From positions 1 to 20,212 of the forward strand of contig CABUAW010000045.1 in the NCBI GenBank assembly GCA_902489645.1: 20,212 nucleotides of DNA, in the 5' to 3' direction. The translations under genes were made by a program, and so were the position numbers. The notes beneath the pieces were generated by a model. The model saw only the letters and a list, made by a program, of their open reading frames with translations. It ran no database searches and had not been told where the DNA came from. Source of the stretch: an uncultured Lachnospiraceae bacterium. Its GTDB lineage: Bacteria; Bacillota; Clostridia; Lachnospirales; Lachnospiraceae. Numbering within the stretch: the stretch's first letter is position 1; each line of letters starts with the position of its first letter. This document shows positions 15,624 to 20,212 of the stretch, piece after piece.

Positions 15624-17198
15624 ATGAAAAAAAGATTATGGTATACACGGATGGGCGTCGGTATGATTATCGCATCGATGCTGCTTTCAGGGTGTCAGAA
15701 GAATCCGGATTCATCGATTGTTGTCAATAAAGATATGGATAATCTGATTGAGGAAGCGCAGAAGGATGGGGAAAGTGCCATGGATATAGCGAATATTGCT
15801 GATACTTATGAAACCTATCAGTCAGCACTTTCGGATGAATCACTCGGAGTTACGGTGAATGTGGATGCGAAGGTGGATATTCCTGAGGTAAATCAGATGT
15901 CTATTTTCCGGGTTCAGCAGCAGAAAATCGGACAGGAGTTTTTAAATAAAGTCATTGAAGAGCTGTCCGGAGGACAGACGCTTTATGATGCCGGTGTGAC
16001 TTTATCCATGAAAACACGAAAAGATATTGAAGAGGAAATCAGCAGTTTAAAAGCAGAAATAGAGAACTGCAAAGGAGATTATGGGGACGAAGCGGAAATG
16101 CCTGAGTATATATATGAGCTGCAGCAGGACCTTGATGCACTTCAGGCGGAATATGAAAACGCACCGGCAGAGATTGTCTGGGATGGAAATGAATCGGACG
16201 GACTTTTGCATAGTGCTGCGGAGATGACGCAGAAAGAAGGCGGCGAGGATTTTTATCAGTGGGAATACAGTCTGAATCCAAACGGAGAGGTTTATTACGG
16301 CGCTAATAATGGAGAAAACGACGATTACATGTCCGTTTTTGTGCAGAATAATGAGGAAAGAGGAAACTGTCTGCGGTACAGACGGGGAAAGCACGGCTAT
16401 GATTTTACGGCAATAGCTGTCGTATATTCTACAGAACTGAATAGTATTGGCAGCGACGTTTGGCCAGCGAATGAAGACCGGACACAGGAATATATAGATT
16501 ATAAGTATGGTGGTGCGGGCGAGCTGGTTAAATTTGACGATGAACCGACGACGATTTCTGAGGAGGAAGCCAGAACAACAGCAGATGTATTTATGGAAAA
16601 TATGGGATTGGATGATACATATAAGTATTATGAAGGCGGGCTTTATTCAGAAGTACGGGATATACGGACCGGCGCGGACGTGAGGTTCGGTTATCGGGAT
16701 GTTTACATTTTACGTTACATGCGTTATGTGGACGGTGCTTTTGTGACCTTTGATGCGACAAGTAAACATGAGGAAGGCTGGAACGGCGACGATTATGTGA
16801 AAAAAGATTGGCCGGTGGAATGTGTGGAGATTCGTGTGAATGATTCGGGAATTGTGGGATTTGATTATAATGCCCCGCTGGAGGTCACAGAAACTGTTGT
16901 GGAAAAGTCAAATCTGAAGAGCTTTGATGAGATTAAAGATACGTTTGAAAAAATGGTGATGATAACCAATGCTAAGACCGATTCGGAGCTGGATTCGGGC
17001 GTGACAGTTCAGGTAAATCGGGTAGTTCTCGGTTATGCCAGAATCAGCGAAGCGGACAGCTATGATACGGGGCTTTTGGTGCCGGTCTGGGATTTTGAAG
17101 GGAAGGTTACCGATGAGTACGGCACGGAATATGCGGGAAGTGTTATGACGATTAATGCCATCGATGGTTCGATTATTGACAGGTCTCTGGGATATTAA
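15624..17198 (+). CDS. Lipoprotein, DUF6034-like, unknown function
   Basis: A 524-residue exported lipoprotein. I chose ATG 15624 (GGAAGGGAG just upstream) over the TTG at 15600, since it gives a proper signal: KKR, hydrophobic core, LLSGC with lipidated Cys24. The mature protein begins QKNPDSSIVVNKDMDN. In my recollection this and the general layout match the DUF6034 family of Lachnospiraceae, which has no known function. Residues about 130-178 include a short coiled-coil (ISSLKAEIEN and ELQQDLDALQAEYEN). The rest is probably beta-rich. It begins the unit after a terminator, and its stop lies 2 nt before the first small membrane-protein gene, so the genes are coupled. It may be the extracellular partner of the ABC proteins encoded after it. 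Confidence 0.78.
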   Translation: MKKRLWYTRMGVGMIIASMLLSGCQKNPDSSIVVNKDMDNLIEEAQKDGESAMDIANIADTYETYQSALSDESLGVTVNVDAKVDIPEVNQMSIFRVQQQKIGQEFLNKVIEELSGGQTLYDAGVTLSMKTRKDIEEEISSLKAEIENCKGDYGDEAEMPEYIYELQQDLDALQAEYENAPAEIVWDGNESDGLLHSAAEMTQKEGGEDFYQWEYSLNPNGEVYYGANNGENDDYMSVFVQNNEERGNCLRYRRGKHGYDFTAIAVVYSTELNSIGSDVWPANEDRTQEYIDYKYGGAGELVKFDDEPTTISEEEARTTADVFMENMGLDDTYKYYEGGLYSEVRDIRTGADVRFGYRDVYILRYMRYVDGAFVTFDATSKHEEGWNGDDYVKKDWPVECVEIRVNDSGIVGFDYNAPLEVTETVVEKSNLKSFDEIKDTFEKMVMITNAKTDSELDSGVTVQVNRVVLGYARISEADSYDTGLLVPVWDFEGKVTDEYGTEYAGSVMTINAIDGSIIDRSLGY

Positions 17199-17200
17199 TT

Positions 17201-17827
17201 ATGAACAGTTTTGAGACAGATATAGGGCGGGCCGTTTTGTCCCGTGGATTTATCGCAGGAGTTCTGCTGGAAATTTTGATTTTATTTACCGCAGGCTTTG
17301 ATTCGGATTTATTCCGTATGACAGTTCCTGTCTTATGTACACTGCCCTATTCGACGGCCTGGCTGGCAGATTATCAGACAGGATTTATTAAGTCGTATCT
17401 GCCCCGGACCGGAGTGACGTCTTATATTCTTGGAAAAATTTTGTCCTGTGGAATCAGCGGCGGCGGAGTGGAACTTTTGGGAAGCTGGATTTATGTATGT
17501 CTGAAAAATGATGAAAACATGCAATGGAGCCCTCTGCTGATTTTTGCATCGGGGATGCTATGGGCGGTTCTGGCGGCCGTGCTGGCCGCTCTGTCCAACA
17601 GCCGTTACATAGCCTATGGCGGAGCCTTTGTTCTTTATTATGTATTGGTTATTTTGCATGAACGTTATTTTCAGACATTATATTGCCTCTATCCTTATGA
17701 GTGGCTCTCACCGGAGCATACATGGATTTTTGGTGAATGGGGTGTTGTCTTTCTCATTACAGGACTGATACTGGTACTGTTCTGCCTGTATGATGTGATT
17801 CTCAGGAGGTGTATCGAAGGTGTATAA
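17201..17827 (+). CDS. Small multi-pass membrane protein, ABC-2-like permease
   Basis: A 208-residue hydrophobic protein with about five to six membrane segments (near 15-33, 38-55, 75-98, 110-132, 135-152 and 178-200). ATG 17201 lies 2 nt after the lipoprotein stop, with no strong ribosome binding site, so translation is likely coupled. The N-terminal motif-free cytosolic stub and the repeated helices resemble ABC-2 type export permeases, but no diagnostic motif is visible. With the next membrane protein and the ATPase at 18751 it probably forms a heteromeric ABC exporter. Its last 8 nt overlap the next gene. Confidence 0.72.
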   Translation: MNSFETDIGRAVLSRGFIAGVLLEILILFTAGFDSDLFRMTVPVLCTLPYSTAWLADYQTGFIKSYLPRTGVTSYILGKILSCGISGGGVELLGSWIYVCLKNDENMQWSPLLIFASGMLWAVLAAVLAALSNSRYIAYGGAFVLYYVLVILHERYFQTLYCLYPYEWLSPEHTWIFGEWGVVFLITGLILVLFCLYDVILRRCIEGV

Positions 17828-18713
17828 AATCCGACAGATTGGATTGGTTGCCGCAGCAAATTTTCGACGGTGGCGAAGAAATCCCCAGATTGCTTTGGCC
17901 TTTGGACTGGGTTTTGTCGTATGCTTCCTGCTTTCCGATAAAGTACTCGTATTTGCCAAAGAGCATGATACCATTGTTCAGGTTCTGGAGCCTTTTATAT
18001 GGACTTTCGGAGATGCCAATTCCATATTGGTCATATCGATGCTGCTTTTGCTTTTATTTGCCGATATGCCAAATCTTGGAAATGAAGTTCCGCTGTTTCT
18101 GATTCGGATTAATCGGAGAGTATGGCTTTTGGGGCAGATTTTATATTTGATACTGGCAACGATGGGATTCATGTGTTTTATTCTGCTTTCTACTTGTGTG
18201 CTGGCAGGAACGAAGGCCTATACGGCAAATCTCTGGAGCGAAACGGCGGCGATTCTTGGATATTCCAGTATTGGAGAAAAGATTGCAATTCCTGCTTTTG
18301 TCAAAGTGCTGGAGCTATCCTTTCCCTATTCCTGCACGCTTCATATTTTTGGACTGATGGCAGGCTATTCCGTTTTGATGGCCAGCCTGATTTTGTATCT
18401 GAATCTTTGGAAAGGAAATGGCGGTATGATTGGCGGTATCATTTTCAGTGGATTTGGTTTTTTGATGAATCCGGAGGTTATTGCGAACATACTCCATTTG
18501 TCTCAGGAGCGGATGAAAACGGCAAATATTGCCTTTGGATGGATATCTCCTCTGAATCATGCAACTTACTATATGCATAATTTCGGATATGATAATTTGC
18601 CGAAGTTATGGGTGTCTTATGGATTCTTTATTGTGGGAAGTCTGTTTTTATTCGGACTTTCTCTTTGGAGAATCAAAAACTATTCCTTTGATTTTACGGG
18701 AACACAAAAATAA
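17820..18713 (+). CDS. Multi-pass membrane protein, probable ABC exporter permease
   Basis: A 297-residue membrane protein with about six hydrophobic segments. The start is GTG 17820, behind a very strong AGGAGGTG (17804-17811) inside the upstream gene, with 8 nt overlap. It begins MYKIRQIGLVAAANFRRW, an amphipathic N-terminal stretch typical of ABC-2 permeases, then a first helix at about 28-46. It has no catalytic motif. Together with the preceding permease and the following ATPase it would form the membrane part of an exporter. Substrate unknown; comparable clusters often handle antimicrobial peptides or surface factors, though nothing here proves it. Confidence 0.74.
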   Translation: MYKIRQIGLVAAANFRRWRRNPQIALAFGLGFVVCFLLSDKVLVFAKEHDTIVQVLEPFIWTFGDANSILVISMLLLLLFADMPNLGNEVPLFLIRINRRVWLLGQILYLILATMGFMCFILLSTCVLAGTKAYTANLWSETAAILGYSSIGEKIAIPAFVKVLELSFPYSCTLHIFGLMAGYSVLMASLILYLNLWKGNGGMIGGIIFSGFGFLMNPEVIANILHLSQERMKTANIAFGWISPLNHATYYMHNFGYDNLPKLWVSYGFFIVGSLFLFGLSLWRIKNYSFDFTGTQK

Positions 18714-18750
18714 AAGCAGACACACGGCGCTGCGGTCAAAGAGGTGAATG

Positions 18751-19386
18751 ATGGAGCGACAGACAGGAATTATTGTGGAACATGTCTATAAATCCTTTGG
18801 AAAGGAACATGTGTTAAAGGATGTAAATCTGACCATTCCCCCCGGACAGATTTATGGTGTTGTCGGTAATAACGGCAGCGGAAAAACTGTGTTGATGAAA
18901 TGTATTTGCGGTTTTATGAAACCGGATTCGGGAAATATTTTCGTGAACGGAGAACAGGTAGGAAAGGAATGTGATTTTCCGGACCGGATAGGTGTGATTA
19001 TTGAAACACCGGGATTCCTTCCGAATTTGAGCGGCTTTCAGAACTTAAAGATACTGGCTTCACTGAAAGGGCGGATTGGCAAAAAAGAAATCACCGAAAC
19101 GCTGGAGCGGGTCGGTTTGAATCCGGGGATGCGCAAGCCGGTTTCAAAATATTCTCTGGGTATGCGGCAGCGCCTCGGAATCGCACAGGCCATAATGGAA
19201 AATCCTAGGGTGCTTATATTGGACGAGCCCTTTAATGGACTGGATAAGGCCGGCGCCGGTCAGATGCGGGAGCTGCTGAAGAGCTTGAGAGCGCAGGGAA
19301 AGGCCATACTTCTGGCCAGTCATAATGCACAGGATATCGAAGAATTATGCGACGATGTCCATGAAATGGAGGAAAAATGGAAATGA
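18751..19386 (+). CDS. ABC transporter ATP-binding protein
   Basis: A 211-residue ATPase from ATG 18751; ATG 18748 is directly before it, but the GAGG at 18741-18744 suits 18751 better. Walker A is GNNGSGKT (39-46), the signature YSLGMRQRLGIAQ, Walker B VLILDEPFNGLD and the H-loop ASHN. A Q-loop Gln is not obvious: the usual region reads VIIETPGFLPNLSG, as in bacitracin/lantibiotic-type exporter ATPases with an Glu there. It ends soon after the H-loop, which is short but normal for that type. It energises the two membrane proteins encoded just upstream. Its stop overlaps the next start in an ATGA. Confidence 0.92.
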   Translation: MERQTGIIVEHVYKSFGKEHVLKDVNLTIPPGQIYGVVGNNGSGKTVLMKCICGFMKPDSGNIFVNGEQVGKECDFPDRIGVIIETPGFLPNLSGFQNLKILASLKGRIGKKEITETLERVGLNPGMRKPVSKYSLGMRQRLGIAQAIMENPRVLILDEPFNGLDKAGAGQMRELLKSLRAQGKAILLASHNAQDIEELCDDVHEMEEKWK

Positions 19387-20212
19387 AAATTCTGAAAAAA
19401 ATCTTTTTGATATTCTGTGTAGCAGGGATTTTGCTGGAAAATTCGGCAATGGAAGTCCGGGCGGAAACGACAGCAGAGACGACAGCGGAAACGGCGGCAA
19501 AGCCGGCCGAAGAAACGACAGGGCAAGCGGCGGAGCCGGAAATAGATTCTGAAAACTATTATGCGGGAATGGAGAAATCCTATGCGAAGGGATATACGCC
19601 GAAAATAGAAAATGATACGGTCCACCTTGTGATACCCGTCATATATCAGGGAACCTTAAAAGATGATAAGGTGAAAGCGTCATTAAATCTTGGCAGCGGA
19701 GCAAATCTGCCATTTGTTTCCGCAACCTATGAAAAAGAAGTTCTTCTCAGCCGGGAGAAAATAAATGGCGGCGAGGAAACCGCCAATTGTTATCTGGTAA
19801 CCTTTGATTTGAAACTGAAAAGTGACCGTAAGAACGGAGACTATCCGGTGACTTTGACGATTCAGGCAGAGGATGCGGACGGCCGCCTGGTGAAAAAGGA
19901 ATTTTCACTGAAAGTGGTGGTGAGTGATGAAAAGCCGCCGGCTACCGAACCAACGACGGAGGAGCCGTCCACAAAGGAGCCGTCTGCCGAACCGACGACA
20001 AAAGAACCGTCAACGACAGAAGAACCAGCCACCGAACCGGCGACGGACGAAACAGAGGATGATTTAAAGGAGGCCGTCGATGTTGTCGGTCCGTCCGGCG
20101 GCGATGCCGGCGGAGCTTCATCCGGCGGAGGTTCTGGCGGTGCGTCATCGGAGGCGCCGACATTTGCGCCGAAAATCATTGTCCAGTCCTGTAAATCCTC
20201 AAAGGATGAGAT
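19383..20212 (+). CDS. Secreted T/E/P-rich surface protein (3' end outside window)
   Basis: An open frame from ATG 19383 (ATGA overlap with the ATPase stop; GGAGG at 19368-19372) to the window edge, 276 residues visible. ATG 19377 in frame is an alternative start. A signal peptide is clear: MKILKK, a hydrophobic core, likely cleavage after VRA near residue 28. A T/E-rich stretch follows, then a beta-sandwich-like domain (about 65-180) of the immunoglobulin or S-layer-associated kind, with repeated DLKLKSD- and DYPVTLTIQAED-type strands. Next come a T/E/P-rich linker (19944-20060) and a Gly/Ser-rich linker. A second beta domain seems to begin at APTFAPKIIV. Probably a cell-surface partner of the exporter. 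Function unknown. Confidence 0.8.
   Translation, partial: MKILKKIFLIFCVAGILLENSAMEVRAETTAETTAETAAKPAEETTGQAAEPEIDSENYYAGMEKSYAKGYTPKIENDTVHLVIPVIYQGTLKDDKVKASLNLGSGANLPFVSATYEKEVLLSREKINGGEETANCYLVTFDLKLKSDRKNGDYPVTLTIQAEDADGRLVKKEFSLKVVVSDEKPPATEPTTEEPSTKEPSAEPTTKEPSTTEEPATEPATDETEDDLKEAVDVVGPSGGDAGGASSGGGSGGASSEAPTFAPKIIVQSCKSSKDE
19944..20060 (+). repeat. Degenerate T/E/P codon repeats
   Basis: The DNA encodes tandem units of the type EEPST, KEPSA and EPTTK with variation. A simpler run of GAAACGACAGC-like units lies near 19463-19520. Such low-complexity linkers span the cell wall in Gram-positive surface proteins and are prone to slip-strand length change. Confidence 0.75.

Noticed and set aside
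19862..20179. Minus-strand Pro/Ser-rich open frame at the window end
   Set aside because: It is the mirror of the low-complexity T/E/P linker in the plus-strand surface protein.
1..20212. CRISPR array, insertion sequence, prophage or rRNA genes
   Set aside because: No regularly spaced repeats, transposase or integrase motifs, phage structural genes or rRNA-like stretches were seen on either strand.

Overview
The window looks like a chromosomal segment of an anaerobic Clostridia bacterium, most likely Lachnospiraceae. The basis is the low-to-mid GC content, strong AGGAGG-type ribosome binding sites, frequent TTG/GTG starts, a PAS/sigma-54 activator of clostridial style, a DUF6034-like lipoprotein, and T/E/P-rich surface proteins. 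This assignment rests on protein style only; no marker gene is present.

Layout. (1) 1-1117, minus strand: a PAS plus AAA+ sigma-54 activator, cut by the window edge. Its divergent intergenic region carries a well-spaced -24/-12 promoter and two direct repeats 20 bp apart. These face a MaoC-type enoyl-CoA hydratase (1355-2239), followed 45 bp later by a HemW-like radical SAM gene (2285-3475). (2) 3504-11834: a peptide-use operon with a near-consensus sigma-A promoter, a substrate-binding lipoprotein, an intercistronic hairpin, two permeases, two ATPases (the second broken by a frameshift), an L-Ala-D/L-Glu-type dipeptide epimerase and a cytoplasmic transglutaminase-fold protein. It closes with a strong terminator. 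The set suggests uptake and breakdown of cell-wall (murein) peptides. (3) 11840-12479: an AT-rich cassette with a small PBECR-like (barnase/EndoU/colicin/RelE fold) nuclease candidate. It is followed by a compact, unidentified three-hairpin RNA-like structure closed by a 9-bp stem, then a second terminator whose arms are identical to the one before the cassette. (4) 12518-15589: a membrane-anchored protein of unknown function, an OmpR-type response regulator and a sensor kinase, then a terminator. (5) 15624-20212: a DUF6034-like lipoprotein, two small membrane proteins, an ABC ATPase, and the start of a secreted T/E/P-rich surface protein that runs off the window.

How it fits together. Block 1 is probably a locally regulated sigma-54 unit. 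Block 2 imports peptides, epimerizes released dipeptides and may trim peptides in the cytosol. Blocks 4 and 5 look like a two-component system beside an envelope ABC export or resistance system with lipoprotein and surface partners. The most novel-looking piece is the nuclease plus structured-RNA cassette between the twin terminators.
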